64,000 nt of DNA from Brevibacillus sp051967035 (GTDB lineage: Bacteria > Bacillota > Bacilli > Brevibacillales > Brevibacillaceae). The stretch is taken from NCBI RefSeq assembly GCF_051967035.1, contig NZ_JBQCKK010000011.1:62001-126000 (forward strand). Reading direction: 5' to 3'. Position numbers and translations under genes: made by a program. Shown in pieces: positions 1 to 9,242 of this stretch; the first letter of the stretch is position 1, and each line of letters starts with the position of its first letter. Under the pieces are notes generated by a model. It made no database searches. It saw nothing but the letters and a program-made list of their open reading frames with translations, and had not been told where the DNA came from.

Positions 1-578
1 ACCCGAGCTACCACGGCGTCGTCTATACGGAAGCCGTCGGACCGCTCGCCTACATCATCAAGGCCCGCGTCCAGTTGCAGCGCGATATCGGCGCAGCCGT
101 GGCCCCGATCAACTCCTTTTTGTTCCTGCAAGGCTTGGAGACGCTGCACCTGCGTATCGAGCGGCACAGCCAAAACGCACTGGCTGTCGCCCGATTCCTC
201 GCCGCGCATCCAGCGGTCGAGTGGGTCAGCTACCCTGGCCTGGAAGGCGACGCCCACTACGCGCTGGCGCAAAAATATTTGCCCAAAGGTGCTGGCGCCA
301 TCCTCACCTTTGGCATTCGCGGCGGCGTGAAGGCAGGCAAAACACTGATTGAATCCGTGAAACTGTTCTCGCACCTGGCCAACGTGGGTGATTCCAAGTC
401 GCTCATCATCCATCCGGCCAGCACGACGCACCAGCAGTTGAATGAAGCGGAACAGGCGGCGGCCGGGGTAACGCCGGGGCTGATCCGGCTGTCGGTGGGC
501 ACAGAGGCGATCGACGACATCATTGGCGATCTGGAACAGGCCTTGCAACGCGCCGTCCAGCCTTCTACTGTCAACTAA
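1..578 (+). CDS. metY: O-acetylhomoserine sulfhydrylase, C-terminal part (5' cut by window)
   Basis: This is the C-terminal part, about 190 residues, of a PLP-dependent Cys/Met-metabolism enzyme of the O-acetylhomoserine (thiol)-lyase type. The family makes homocysteine from O-acetylhomoserine and sulfide in the cytosol. The open frame (codons from base 3) runs to the window edge, so the start and the PLP lysine lie outside. The block SHLANVGDSKSLIIHPASTTH (here SHLANVGDSKS followed by LIIHPASTTH) is characteristic of MetY and supports it over cystathionine synthase. A TTG at 75 is internal, not the start. The stop TAA at 576-578 is followed by an intrinsic terminator. Confidence 0.9.
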   Translation, partial: PSYHGVVYTEAVGPLAYIIKARVQLQRDIGAAVAPINSFLFLQGLETLHLRIERHSQNALAVARFLAAHPAVEWVSYPGLEGDAHYALAQKYLPKGAGAILTFGIRGGVKAGKTLIESVKLFSHLANVGDSKSLIIHPASTTHQQLNEAEQAAAGVTPGLIRLSVGTEAIDDIIGDLEQALQRAVQPSTVN

Positions 579-596
579 GCTTGTTTTTGTCTCGTA

Positions 597-637
597 AAAA
601 GCGGCACGCAACTCTCGTGGAGAAGCGTGCCGCTTTT
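597..637 (+). terminator. Intrinsic terminator after metY
   Basis: A perfect stem, AAAAGCGGCACGC paired with GCGTGCCGCTTTT, encloses a 15-base loop. The A and T runs at the two ends would let it work in both directions, but the next gene is also on the plus strand. Bases 640-811 hold only the AT-rich upstream region of the next gene. Confidence 0.85.
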
Positions 638-811
638 CTAGTTTCGGGTGCTGTTTTCTGTTCGCTGCTTTCAGACGATCTCCCCTCATCCTGCCACACG
701 CAAACATCCTCGTTCGAAATCTATCTAACCTATCATACGAAAAATATTGAATTTACAATTCGAACCATTTAAAATGAGACGTACTACAAATATTGGAAGG
801 ATGATCGCCTC

Positions 812-1867
812 TTGCAAGTATGGAACATCGGGAGCGAACGCACGACCTACGAGGTGCAATTCGCCTTTTCGCCGCTGTTTGAAGCAGCGTTGGGCATCGC
901 CGTTGCCACTTACGAGCAGATTCATCACACACTGGAGCAGCCGCCCGCCTACTGGCGCGAGCTGATCGAAGCACTGTCCCCTGCTGTCCAGCGCGAGGTC
1001 GCTTACGCCAAGGCGCACAACACATGGAAGGCGCTTTTGCATCTGCTTCACCAGTACCGCCAGCAGCCTTTTGCCGAGCTGAGGACGTTTCTTGGCTACG
1101 TCAGGCAGTTGCCAGAAGAAGAGTTGCGCTATCAGGCACTGCCTTTTTTGGGCGAAGCGCGGCAAGCTTCCCGGCGAAAAGCCGCGCAAGGAAGCAGCGC
1201 CGATCGCGAGCTGTTGCAGGCAGCCTGTCGCGGCCACCTCTTTTTCGAACGGTATATCGCCCATATTACTTCGGTGGACGCGGAGGAACTGCGCCAGCAC
1301 CTGCTCGTACTGATGGAAGGCTGGTATCAGGCGCACATCGAGCCGCAGGAGGAACTCATCTGCCGCATGCTCGAACGGGAGATGGCCCAAAAGCGCGGCA
1401 TGCAAGAAAAGCTCGACCCGGAAGCGCTGGTGGAATGGGCGACCGGAGCAAGCTATCCACCTGAGCCGACTGTCACCCGCGTTCTGCTGATCCCGCAGGC
1501 GGTCTATCGCCCCTGGACGGTGCAGGCCGATGACGCAGGCTGCAAAATTTTTTACTACCCGGTTGCCGATGAAAACTTGCGCGAGCAAATCGACCCGTAT
1601 CAGCCGCCGCAGACGCTGGTCCAATCCTTCAAGGCGCTCGGAGACGAGCAGCGGCTCCGCATGGCAAAAATGCTCGCGCAGCGGGAGCTGACGCTGCAAG
1701 AATTGACAGAAGCGCTCCAGATGGCCAAATCGACGGTGCATCATCACCTATCGATGCTGCGCTCCGCCCGGCTGGTCGAGACGAGCGGAACCCGCTATCG
1801 CCTGCGCAGCCAAGCGCTCTCGCAACTCCCGCTGCTGCTCGGGCAGTTTCTCGGCAGGGATCAATGA
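812..1867 (+). CDS. HTH transcriptional regulator with C-terminal ArsR-type winged helix
   Basis: The protein has 351 residues. The first roughly 270 residues form a helical domain I cannot assign. Residues about 275-340 form an ArsR-like winged helix (FKALGDEQRLRMAKML, then ELTEALQMAKSTVHHHLSMLR). The start is a TTG at 812, preceded by GGAAGGATGA at 795-804. Its last bases overlap the ATG of the downstream MFS gene (ATGA at 1864), so the two are translationally coupled. It probably controls that transporter; the ligand is unknown. This layout, a long N-terminal part with a C-terminal ArsR domain, occurs in Bacillota next to MFS exporters. Confidence 0.85.
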   Translation: MQVWNIGSERTTYEVQFAFSPLFEAALGIAVATYEQIHHTLEQPPAYWRELIEALSPAVQREVAYAKAHNTWKALLHLLHQYRQQPFAELRTFLGYVRQLPEEELRYQALPFLGEARQASRRKAAQGSSADRELLQAACRGHLFFERYIAHITSVDAEELRQHLLVLMEGWYQAHIEPQEELICRMLEREMAQKRGMQEKLDPEALVEWATGASYPPEPTVTRVLLIPQAVYRPWTVQADDAGCKIFYYPVADENLREQIDPYQPPQTLVQSFKALGDEQRLRMAKMLAQRELTLQELTEALQMAKSTVHHHLSMLRSARLVETSGTRYRLRSQALSQLPLLLGQFLGRDQ

Positions 1868-3093
1868 TGACAGCAGCCACGAGCACATCGACCCTCTGGA
1901 AAGACCGCTCCTACCGCTGCATCCTGCTCGGTCAGCTCGCCTCCGAGCTGGGCGCCTCGCTCGGCACGCTCGCCAATAGCTGGCTCATCTACCAGGTGAC
2001 CGGCTCGCAGGCAGCCGTCGGGCAGATGTGGCTGCTCTACTTTGTACCATCGCTCGTCGTGCAGATTGTGGCCGGACCGTATCTCGACCGCTATGACAAA
2101 AAACGCGTCATGCTGTTTTCGCAATGGATGCGCAGCATCGCGTTCGGTTGTTCCTTCGCCGCGATTGCGACCACGCCCGGCTCCTTGTGGCCGCTCTACT
2201 TGACCGCTCTCGTGAACGGCCTCGTCCAGCCGCTGTACGTCCCGGCAAGCCAGTCATTGCTGCCTGCTCTCGTCCGAAAAGACCAGTTGCTGCAAGCCAA
2301 CGCCTATCTGGATAGCGCGCTGCGCATCGCCATGATCGCAGGTCCGCCGCTGGGCGGGATTCTCGTCGCCAGCATCGGCGGCGATCAGGTGCTGGCATGG
2401 GTCGCCGTCGGATATGCGCTCAGTGGAGCTTTTCTCCTCCCGTGCAAAAACGCTCCCGCCTTCCCTGTCCGGGTGGCCGAATCGTGGTTTTCCATGTTCA
2501 AAGCCGGCCTCGCGATTTTTCGGGAAAAACCGCTGCTTCTCTATCTGAGTCTGTATTCGGCTCTCGTGCAGTTTGCGGTAGGGGTCACGCTCGTGCTCAA
2601 CCTTCCGTTTGTGGCGGGAGAGCTGCACGGAACGGCCTTTCACGTCGGGTTGTTTTTGGCCAGCTATCCGTTCGGCTACTTGCTTGGGACGTTTCTCGTG
2701 CCGCGGCTGGACAAGGGGCGGGAGCAGCCACTCATCATGCTAGGCTCTCTGGTCGCAGGCGGGGCGAGCTTCGGCGCGTTAGGGTTTACCCATAGGATCG
2801 AACTGGCGATTTTGATAGAAGTGCTGGCGGGTATCGCTGCACCGTTTTTTCAGCTACACAGCACCCGTCTCTATCAGCTCCACGTCCCGCCCGCCATGAT
2901 GGGGCGCGTCTTCTCCGTGCGCCTGCTCGTCGTCCGCACGACCATGCCCGCAGGCATCTGGCTGGGCGGAATGCTCAGCGACAGCGTCGGCATCCGGCCC
3001 CTCTACGTCGCCATCGGCGCGATCATCGTCATCGCTGCCGTCAGCGGAATTGTTTTGCAAAATTTTGTAAAATACAGGATATTCCATGTATAA
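1864..3093 (+). CDS. MFS transporter (about 12 membrane segments)
   Basis: The protein has 409 residues and is hydrophobic throughout. The typical MFS loop between helices 2 and 3 is visible as YLDRYDKKRVML around residues 73-84, and an N-terminal segment WLIYQVTGS is typical of MFS_3 or enterobactin-exporter-like members. It is probably a proton-driven exporter in the cytoplasmic membrane; the substrate is not predictable. Its ATG overlaps the stop of the ArsR-type regulator, so one operon and joint regulation are likely. Confidence 0.88.
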   Translation: MMTAATSTSTLWKDRSYRCILLGQLASELGASLGTLANSWLIYQVTGSQAAVGQMWLLYFVPSLVVQIVAGPYLDRYDKKRVMLFSQWMRSIAFGCSFAAIATTPGSLWPLYLTALVNGLVQPLYVPASQSLLPALVRKDQLLQANAYLDSALRIAMIAGPPLGGILVASIGGDQVLAWVAVGYALSGAFLLPCKNAPAFPVRVAESWFSMFKAGLAIFREKPLLLYLSLYSALVQFAVGVTLVLNLPFVAGELHGTAFHVGLFLASYPFGYLLGTFLVPRLDKGREQPLIMLGSLVAGGASFGALGFTHRIELAILIEVLAGIAAPFFQLHSTRLYQLHVPPAMMGRVFSVRLLVVRTTMPAGIWLGGMLSDSVGIRPLYVAIGAIIVIAAVSGIVLQNFVKYRIFHV

Positions 3094-3094
3094 T
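3065..3094 (+). promoter_or_regulatory. Putative sigma-A promoter for the moxR operon
   Basis: TTGTAA at 3065-3070 and a perfect TATAAT at 3089-3094 are separated by 18 bases. The promoter overlaps the last codons of the MFS gene and lies about 50 bases before moxR, so the MoxR operon can be transcribed separately. Confidence 0.6.
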
Positions 3095-3145
3095 GAAATC
3101 CGAGCAACTGTCTCTCCATCCTATCTACGTTAAAGGAGAATTTCC

Positions 3146-4084
3146 ATGACTCATCCCGCTCTGGATAGCCTTTTCGCTTCCGTAAATCGCGTCATCGTCG
3201 GCAAAGAAGAGCAGGTGCACCTGCTGGTGACCGCTCTGTTGGCGCGCGGGCACGTGCTGCTGGAGGACCTGCCTGGCATGGGCAAGACCGTGCTTGCCAA
3301 AACGTTGGCGCAGGCCATGGGCGGGACGTACAACCGCCTGCAGTTCACCGCTGATCTGCTGCCTTCCGATGTAGTCGGACTGCACGTGTTCAACCAGCGG
3401 ACGAGCGAATTTGAACTGCGCAAAGGACCCGTGTTCGCGGACGTTTTGCTCGCGGATGAAATCAACCGGGCCACGCCACGCACCCAATCCGGCCTGCTCG
3501 AATGCATGGAAGAACGCCAGGTCACCATCGAAGGCGTCACGCTGCCGCTGCCTTCGACGATGCTGGTGATCGCCACCCAAAACCCGATTGAATCGGAGGG
3601 GACCTATCCCCTGCCCGAAGCCCAGTTGGACCGCTTCCTGTTCCGCCTGTCCCTCGGCTACGGCACGCGCGAGGACGCCAAGGAAATCCTCCGCAGATTC
3701 CGCAGCACCTCTCCTTTGGAGACGGTGCAGCCAGTGATCTCGGTGGAACAAATCGCCGCCCTGCAAAAAGAAGTGACGGCCGTCCATGTCAGTCAGGCGG
3801 TAGAAGATTACGTCATCGACCTGACGGAAGCGACGCGCAGCCACCGCTCCGTCGATGTCGGCATCAGTCCGCGCGCCATGCTCGCCCTCTTGCGCGCAGC
3901 CCAGGCTTACGCGTTTGTCTCCGGCCGCGCCTACGTATTGCCAGACGACGTGAAGGCCGTTTTCCCGAGCCTCGCCGTCCACCGCATCCGCCTGTCGATG
4001 GAAGCGGAGCTGCATGTAACCGAGCAGGAAGTGGTGGCGCAGATCATGTCGAGCGTGCCCGCCCCCGTCGAGGAAAGCGTGTAG
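3146..4084 (+). CDS. MoxR-family AAA+ ATPase
   Basis: The protein has 312 residues, normal for MoxR. Walker A is GMGKT at residues 44-48, Walker B is LLADEIN near 101-107, sensor 1 is ATQNP near 143, and a C-terminal lid follows. MoxR ATPases act as chaperones that help assemble or activate protein complexes. The start ATG has AAAGGAGAA in front. The gene is followed after 4 bases by a DUF58 gene and then a DUF4129 gene, the standard MoxR-DUF58-membrane protein set. The exact client is unknown. Confidence 0.93.
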   Translation: MTHPALDSLFASVNRVIVGKEEQVHLLVTALLARGHVLLEDLPGMGKTVLAKTLAQAMGGTYNRLQFTADLLPSDVVGLHVFNQRTSEFELRKGPVFADVLLADEINRATPRTQSGLLECMEERQVTIEGVTLPLPSTMLVIATQNPIESEGTYPLPEAQLDRFLFRLSLGYGTREDAKEILRRFRSTSPLETVQPVISVEQIAALQKEVTAVHVSQAVEDYVIDLTEATRSHRSVDVGISPRAMLALLRAAQAYAFVSGRAYVLPDDVKAVFPSLAVHRIRLSMEAELHVTEQEVVAQIMSSVPAPVEESV

Positions 4085-4088
4085 CCGG

Positions 4089-5279
4089 ATGGATACGAAG
4101 CAAACTTTTCACGTGATCGGCTTTGTGCTTCTGCTTTTCGCGCTGTTTTCCGGCAGTTGGTTTCTTTGGCTGCTCGGCGGTTTTTTCTTTTTCATGCCTG
4201 CCGCCCAAAAGTGGTGGGCCGACTCGCTCCCCCAATGCATCAAGCTGGAGTGGACAAGCGACCAAACCCGCGTCATGCCTGGCACGCCTGTGACGATTAC
4301 CGTTCGCCTGTCCAATCGCTCCTGGCTGCCGTTGCCCTCGACATGGCTGCGCTTTTCCTTGCCTGAGCACGTCACGGTCGACGGCGGGGACGAAGTGAAA
4401 ACGAGCAACCAGCGGACGATTGTGCGACTGCGCTTCGACTTGCCCATGCGCCAGAGCGCAGCCCGAACCTTGACGCTTACTCCCCACAAGCGCGGCACCG
4501 TCTGGCTGACGGAGATTCAATCGGAGACAATGCCGTTGTTCGCCAGGGAAGTCACTTCCTTGCCGTTGTCGCTGTCGTTTTCCCTGCTCGTCTACCCGTT
4601 GCCGCTACCGCTGCCGCCGCTGTCACTGGAAGAGACACAACCGGACGGAGGCAGGCTCTCGCGCCAACGGCAACAGGAGGATGTCACTTTTTTGCGAGGG
4701 ACGCGGCCGTATAGGCCGGGGGATCGGTTCAAGCATCTTCACTGGAAAGCGACTGCGAAGACGGGCACGCTCGAAACAAGGCTGTTCGAACACACCGCCC
4801 ATCCAAACTGGCGAATCGTCGGCCATATGTTGCCGTCCTACGAACCGTTGCAGCAGCGGCATAACGATGTCGTCAATGAACGGATTATATCCAGCCTTGC
4901 TGCACTGTCCATGCTGTGCCGGAAAAAGTCGATTGGCTACGAGCTGCTGCTCACCATCAAGCAACGCGGCCGCGAGCATTTTCACATGCCTGCCGGCAGC
5001 GGCAAGACGCACCATCTGCACGTCATGACCCAGCTTGCGCACATGCACCATTACGTGACGACGCCGCTAGCCAGCCTGCTCCGCCGTCTGGAGGAAAGTC
5101 CGGCCAAGGAAGCGATCATCCTCGTGACGGCGCGGCCGGAGGAATTGCCTCAGACGACTCTGGAGCGATTGGTGCGGCGCGGACACAACATTGCCGTGCT
5201 CGACGTATCCGGGGAACAGGCTGCGTTCAAGCGGTATGAGCAGGCGCGTCTGGACAAAAGGAGCGTGATGGCGCGATGA
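4089..5279 (+). CDS. DUF58 domain protein
   Basis: The protein has 396 residues. Two short hydrophobic stretches near the N-terminus (about residues 8-38) anchor it to the membrane. A beta-rich region comes next. The DUF58 signature follows around residues 195-235 (FLRGTRPYRPGD, then HLHWKATAKTG), and a vWA-like C-terminus ends it. DUF58 proteins are near-constant partners of MoxR ATPases. The start ATG lies 4 bases after the moxR stop, and the end overlaps the next gene by ATGA. Function beyond the MoxR partnership is unknown. Confidence 0.9.
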   Translation: MDTKQTFHVIGFVLLLFALFSGSWFLWLLGGFFFFMPAAQKWWADSLPQCIKLEWTSDQTRVMPGTPVTITVRLSNRSWLPLPSTWLRFSLPEHVTVDGGDEVKTSNQRTIVRLRFDLPMRQSAARTLTLTPHKRGTVWLTEIQSETMPLFAREVTSLPLSLSFSLLVYPLPLPLPPLSLEETQPDGGRLSRQRQQEDVTFLRGTRPYRPGDRFKHLHWKATAKTGTLETRLFEHTAHPNWRIVGHMLPSYEPLQQRHNDVVNERIISSLAALSMLCRKKSIGYELLLTIKQRGREHFHMPAGSGKTHHLHVMTQLAHMHHYVTTPLASLLRRLEESPAKEAIILVTARPEELPQTTLERLVRRGHNIAVLDVSGEQAAFKRYEQARLDKRSVMAR

Positions 5280-6625
5280 GCTTTTCCCTCGTGAGCCGAT
5301 GGACGCTGACATTTTGGCTGGAAGCGCTGCTCGTTGGCAGTTCGCTGATGATGCTTGGCCGGATGACGGCAGACTTTGGCGCGTTGCTGTTCTTTTGCCT
5401 CGTCGGCTGTCTGCTCCTGATCGCGGGAAGCTGGCTGTATCACCACGGCGGCCGCCACACCGTGCTGCATCTCTTGCTCTATCCGTTTGTGCTTGGCGTC
5501 GGAGTGCTCAGCTTCGTTCTGTTCGGCTCATGGCTGATCGCTCTCGTCCTGGCAGGCGTCTTTTTTTGGCGGATTCAGGGAGCGGCTGCGAACGGGATCA
5601 ACCATGTCAGTCTGCTGCGGCGGTTCGTCCTGGCCTTTATGGTCTGCCTGATCCAGTTGGTTGTCGCGGCTTTGTACGGAACTGCCGTTGATTCGGAGAC
5701 GTTTTCGCCTGCCCCTTACTTCGGCATGCTCGCGCTCGTGACCGCCAGCTACGTGCTGATCGCGGCCGGGGCTTACCTGCTGCGGGAGGAAGCCCCTCCT
5801 ATCCGTCTGCCTGCCCGCCTCCGCCTGATGCTTGCGGGTCAGGTGCTGGGGACGCGCCTGCTTGCGACAGTGGGCTATGTGGCGGCTGCTTCCGCCCTGC
5901 TCGGTGTGTGGAGCCTGCTCTGGTCGTGGGTGAAAGGACCGCTTGGCACCGGGCTTTACATGCTGATCGAGCCTGCCTTGCAGCTGCTGGCGGAGTGGAT
6001 GTCCGGGCTGGCGCAAGTGTTGGACAAAGACCAGCGCATTCATCAAATGCTGAACCAAGAAGGGCAAGGAGGCAATCTGCTCCTGGACCCCGTCCATCAG
6101 GGCGAATCGCTCTTTTCCGTGCTGGAGCCTTATCTGATCTCGCTTGTCGTCGTCGTAGCGCTGTTTCTGTTGGGCAGGTACATGTGGATACGCCGCAATC
6201 GCAACTGGCAGGCGGAGCAAAAAGCAGTCACGGCAGCCCCGGCAATGGAACTGGCCCCGCTGCCCCTCTCTCCGGAAGGCGACACGGCGGAATGGAATGT
6301 TTCGAATTGGTTCAAAAAACCGCTTGGCCCCGCAGATGACGCGACCCGCTACGCCTACTTCCAGTTTTTGCAGACGATGGACAAGCACGGTGTCACGATC
6401 CACCCACATGAGACGACGCAGGAGTTTTTGCAGCGGCTGCAAAAGCACCCTGCGCTGACGGGGGCACAACTGGAGCTGGCAGGCAAAATCACCGGCTTCT
6501 ACGAGCAGTATCGTTACCAGGAGCATGCTTTGTCAGAGCAAGAGCTTGCGGACATGCAGCAAGCTGTCCAAGCGCTGGCGGCCTATGAGCAGACCGGCAG
6601 TCCGCGTGAATCAAAAGAAGTGTAA
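5276..6625 (+). CDS. DUF4129 domain membrane protein
   Basis: The protein has 449 residues. Six or so hydrophobic segments fill roughly residues 10-215, one more lies near 285-305, and a soluble C-terminal DUF4129 region covers about 345-435 (YFQFLQTMDKHGVTIHPHET). In many Bacillota this third operon position holds a TgpA-like protein with a transglutaminase core followed by DUF4129. Here I see the membrane part and DUF4129 but no transglutaminase core. Translation is coupled to the DUF58 gene by an ATGA overlap. Confidence 0.85.
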   Translation: MSFSLVSRWTLTFWLEALLVGSSLMMLGRMTADFGALLFFCLVGCLLLIAGSWLYHHGGRHTVLHLLLYPFVLGVGVLSFVLFGSWLIALVLAGVFFWRIQGAAANGINHVSLLRRFVLAFMVCLIQLVVAALYGTAVDSETFSPAPYFGMLALVTASYVLIAAGAYLLREEAPPIRLPARLRLMLAGQVLGTRLLATVGYVAAASALLGVWSLLWSWVKGPLGTGLYMLIEPALQLLAEWMSGLAQVLDKDQRIHQMLNQEGQGGNLLLDPVHQGESLFSVLEPYLISLVVVVALFLLGRYMWIRRNRNWQAEQKAVTAAPAMELAPLPLSPEGDTAEWNVSNWFKKPLGPADDATRYAYFQFLQTMDKHGVTIHPHETTQEFLQRLQKHPALTGAQLELAGKITGFYEQYRYQEHALSEQELADMQQAVQALAAYEQTGSPRESKEV

Positions 6626-6670
6626 CGGGCACGATCATGAGCAACCGTGCGCTCGCCACCCCTGACCAAA

Positions 6671-6717
6671 CGAAATGACCGCCCTTAAAGCCTTGACAGG
6701 CTAAGGCGGTCATTTCG
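6671..6717 (+). terminator. Hairpin terminating the moxR operon
   Basis: A stem of about 16 pairs, CGAAATGACCGCC(C)TTA paired with TAAGGCGGTCATTTCG, surrounds a short loop. No long T run follows, so termination strength is uncertain. The rest of 6718-6899 shows nothing clear. It includes a nine-C run at 6852-6860. Confidence 0.6.
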
Positions 6718-6899
6718 TCAGTCAATTCGGATTCATGAGCGCACCCGTACAAAGCGGCGCTTTGTCAGTGCTAGTTCCCCCAAACTGCCAGGCCACCCCC
6801 TGGCCGAGAAGCTGGTACTGCCCATAAGTCCTTCTTCTCCAAAAACGCCTGCCCCCCCCCAGAGCCAAGCGGCGGCTTTCCCGCTCCCTCTCCTGATTC

Positions 6900-7673
6900 T
6901 CACGACGTGCGAACAGTCCTGTACGCCACGCCTAATTCCCTGATTTTGGAAACAATTGCATGCTCCACCTGGTCGTCCACGGGAATTTGCTCGGTCGCAA
7001 GCGGAACAAGCGGAGCGTATTCGCCGATCAAAACGGAATGATGCGCCTGTTCGAACAGCGGCAGATCGTTCATGTCGTTTCCCAAGCAGATAAACGTCTC
7101 TTCAGGCGCCGCCTGTTGCAAAGCGGCGAACTTGTTCACCCCTTTGCAGGTGAGATCGAGAATCCCCTCGGCAGAGTGGGAATGAAGCGTGACATCCAAC
7201 TCTCTCAGCCTCGCAGACAGCTCGTCCATTCGTTCCGCCGATACAATCAAGATTTTCAGGACCGCATCGAGCTGGTCAAAGGCAAGGCGGCTGGCTAATC
7301 GCCCGCTGTGGATATGGCGCAGGATCGGCTGGTCGTCCGTGCAGTTGTGCGCGTAGTCCCACTTGTCATCAATCAAGAACTGCGCCCGGTGATCGGTCAG
7401 GATGCTGAGGATCTCTGCCGCCAGCGGAGCGGGAATGGGGGTGTAGGCTTGCAGCCGTCCGTGCTGATAGGTCATGGCTCCGTTTGCCCCGATGAGCAGA
7501 TGCCGGGCAAAGCGCTCATCCAAAACAGGCAGCATATCCCGGCACGGCCTCGCCGACGCAAAGCCCACGGTGTGGCCCTCTTGCTCCAGCCAGAGCAGGC
7601 TGTCCAGTATGTCGGCCGAGATCGGCTGGCCTTTGAAGCAGATTGTCCCGTCCAGATCGAAGATAAATCTCAT
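6900..7673 (-). CDS. Cof-type HAD-IIB phosphatase
   Basis: The protein has 257 residues. It opens with the HAD motif I DLDGT, and the late motif LGNDMNDLPLFEQA carries the Mg2+-binding aspartates. Between them is a C2-type cap typical of Cof/YbiV sugar-phosphate phosphatases. The frame could extend 17 codons upstream, to 7724. I chose the ATG at 7673 because it is preceded by AAAGGGGAC and gives the motif at the very N-terminus. The substrate is not predictable. It stands alone between convergent and same-strand neighbours. Confidence 0.88.
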   Translation of the reverse strand: MRFIFDLDGTICFKGQPISADILDSLLWLEQEGHTVGFASARPCRDMLPVLDERFARHLLIGANGAMTYQHGRLQAYTPIPAPLAAEILSILTDHRAQFLIDDKWDYAHNCTDDQPILRHIHSGRLASRLAFDQLDAVLKILIVSAERMDELSARLRELDVTLHSHSAEGILDLTCKGVNKFAALQQAAPEETFICLGNDMNDLPLFEQAHHSVLIGEYAPLVPLATEQIPVDDQVEHAIVSKIRELGVAYRTVRTS

Positions 7674-7793
7674 CTCGTGTTTGTCCCCTTTGCTTTGTCG
7701 CTTTGTCGCTTTCTCGTCCATCATAGAGGGTCAAGGGCCCCTGCTTGAAGGGACAGATGGAACAAGATGAGTGGGACAGAAAAAAAGGGACCG

Positions 7794-9173
7794 TCACCCG
7801 AACCAGGCAGAAGCGAGCAGGCGAATGCCTTCCTCGATCTCCTGCTCGGTCAAGGCGCCGTACCCAAGCAATACCGTCGCATGTTGCCGCGTGTCATGCA
7901 CCCAGTACCTGGCTGTTCCATACACCTTCACGCCGCTTCGCGCGGCACGCTCCATCCACTCCGCTTCGCTGCCCTTTTTCATCACGGTCAAAAAAGCGTG
8001 CAAGCCCGTGTCCTTTCCTTCCACTTCCACGCGCTCGCCCATCCAGCGGGAGACGGCCTGAAGAAAAGCCTTGCGTTTGTCGGCATAGCTTTTGCGCATG
8101 GCCTGGACGTGCCTGTGCCAATAGCCGTCCGCCAAATACGCAGCCAACGTCAACTGATCGAGTCTGGATACAGGTTGATCGTATTCCGGCACCCGCTGGT
8201 GAAAGCACGCCAACAGCTCATACGGCAGGACGAGATAGCTGACGTTGCAGACAGGCAGCAGCGCTTTGGAAAGCCGCCCGATGTAGACTACCTTTTGCGG
8301 AGACAGGCTCTGGATCGCGGGGAGAAAGCTTTCCTCGTACTTGAACTCCCACTCGTAGTCATCCTCCACGATATACGCCCGGGACTGCACCCATTCGCTC
8401 AGCGCATACCGTTTTTCGAGCGGCATGACCAGCTTGTGGATGAACTGCTGCGACGGACTCACGTACATGACGTCGGCGCCGCTATCGACCAGTTCCTGCA
8501 TGGAAACGCCGTCCGCCCCAAGCGATATCCCCCGTACCTGATAGCCGCCGTTTGCAAACGTGTTGCGCGCCCCGTCATAGCCGGGGTTTTCCACGCCGAT
8601 GACCTGCTTTTCCCTGTCCAGCAACTGAACGAGAACCGACACAAGCTGCTGCGGAGTCGCGCCGACGATGATCTGCTCCGGCGTTGCCGCGACTTTGCGC
8701 GTCTCGTGCAGCAGCTTCACCAGTTCTTTGCGCAGGGCAAACTCGCCCTGTGGCTGCCCCTCGACCATATAGCGCTGCTGGTGGTCAGCGATTACGCGGT
8801 TGCGCAGTTTGTTCCACTGCTGAAACGAAAAACGCCCCATTTCGATATCTCCGTAGCGAAAATCGATGCGAATGTCCGCCGCTTGCGCTTCCTCCGGACT
8901 TGTGCCTGGTGTGATCGAAGGACGCTCCCCCTGAGACACGACCTGGTAGCCTTTTTTCGGGATGCTCCTGACGTAGCCTTCCGAGACGAGCAACTGGTAT
9001 GCGACCTCCACCGTATTTTTGCTGACGCCGAGCGATTGCGCACAACTGCGGATCGAAGGCAGAAATTCCTCGTCCTGCACATGGCCGTGCCTGATTTCGT
9101 CTTTTAGATAGTGATAAATTTGCGTAAAAAGCGGTTCTTTTTCACGAAACCGGATGGCAGACAGCTCCCGCAA
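7794..9173 (-). CDS. MocR/PdxR-type regulator (GntR HTH fused to aminotransferase fold)
   Basis: The protein has 459 residues. An N-terminal GntR winged helix (residues about 10-80, LKDEIRHGHV, then SLGVSKNTVEVAYQLLVSEGYV) is joined to a fold-type I aminotransferase domain. VVYIGRLSKALLP contains the PLP lysine. Such regulators sense PLP or amino compounds and control neighbouring metabolic genes. The start is TTG with AAGGGGGAGGCGG in front. Its target is unclear, since the upstream neighbour is an exporter with its own TetR. Confidence 0.9.
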   Translation of the reverse strand: MRELSAIRFREKEPLFTQIYHYLKDEIRHGHVQDEEFLPSIRSCAQSLGVSKNTVEVAYQLLVSEGYVRSIPKKGYQVVSQGERPSITPGTSPEEAQAADIRIDFRYGDIEMGRFSFQQWNKLRNRVIADHQQRYMVEGQPQGEFALRKELVKLLHETRKVAATPEQIIVGATPQQLVSVLVQLLDREKQVIGVENPGYDGARNTFANGGYQVRGISLGADGVSMQELVDSGADVMYVSPSQQFIHKLVMPLEKRYALSEWVQSRAYIVEDDYEWEFKYEESFLPAIQSLSPQKVVYIGRLSKALLPVCNVSYLVLPYELLACFHQRVPEYDQPVSRLDQLTLAAYLADGYWHRHVQAMRKSYADKRKAFLQAVSRWMGERVEVEGKDTGLHAFLTVMKKGSEAEWMERAARSGVKVYGTARYWVHDTRQHATVLLGYGALTEQEIEEGIRLLASAWFG

Positions 9174-9242
9174 ACCGCCTCCCCCTTTCCAGCCGTCCTT
9201 TTTTCCTTAGTCTATCATACTGGCCGTTTTGGGGGATTCGCT

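Noticed and set aside
6852..6860. Run of nine C in the gap after the moxR operon
   Set aside because: A single homopolymer with no gene around it; more likely a neutral run or a sequencing artefact than a phase-variable switch.
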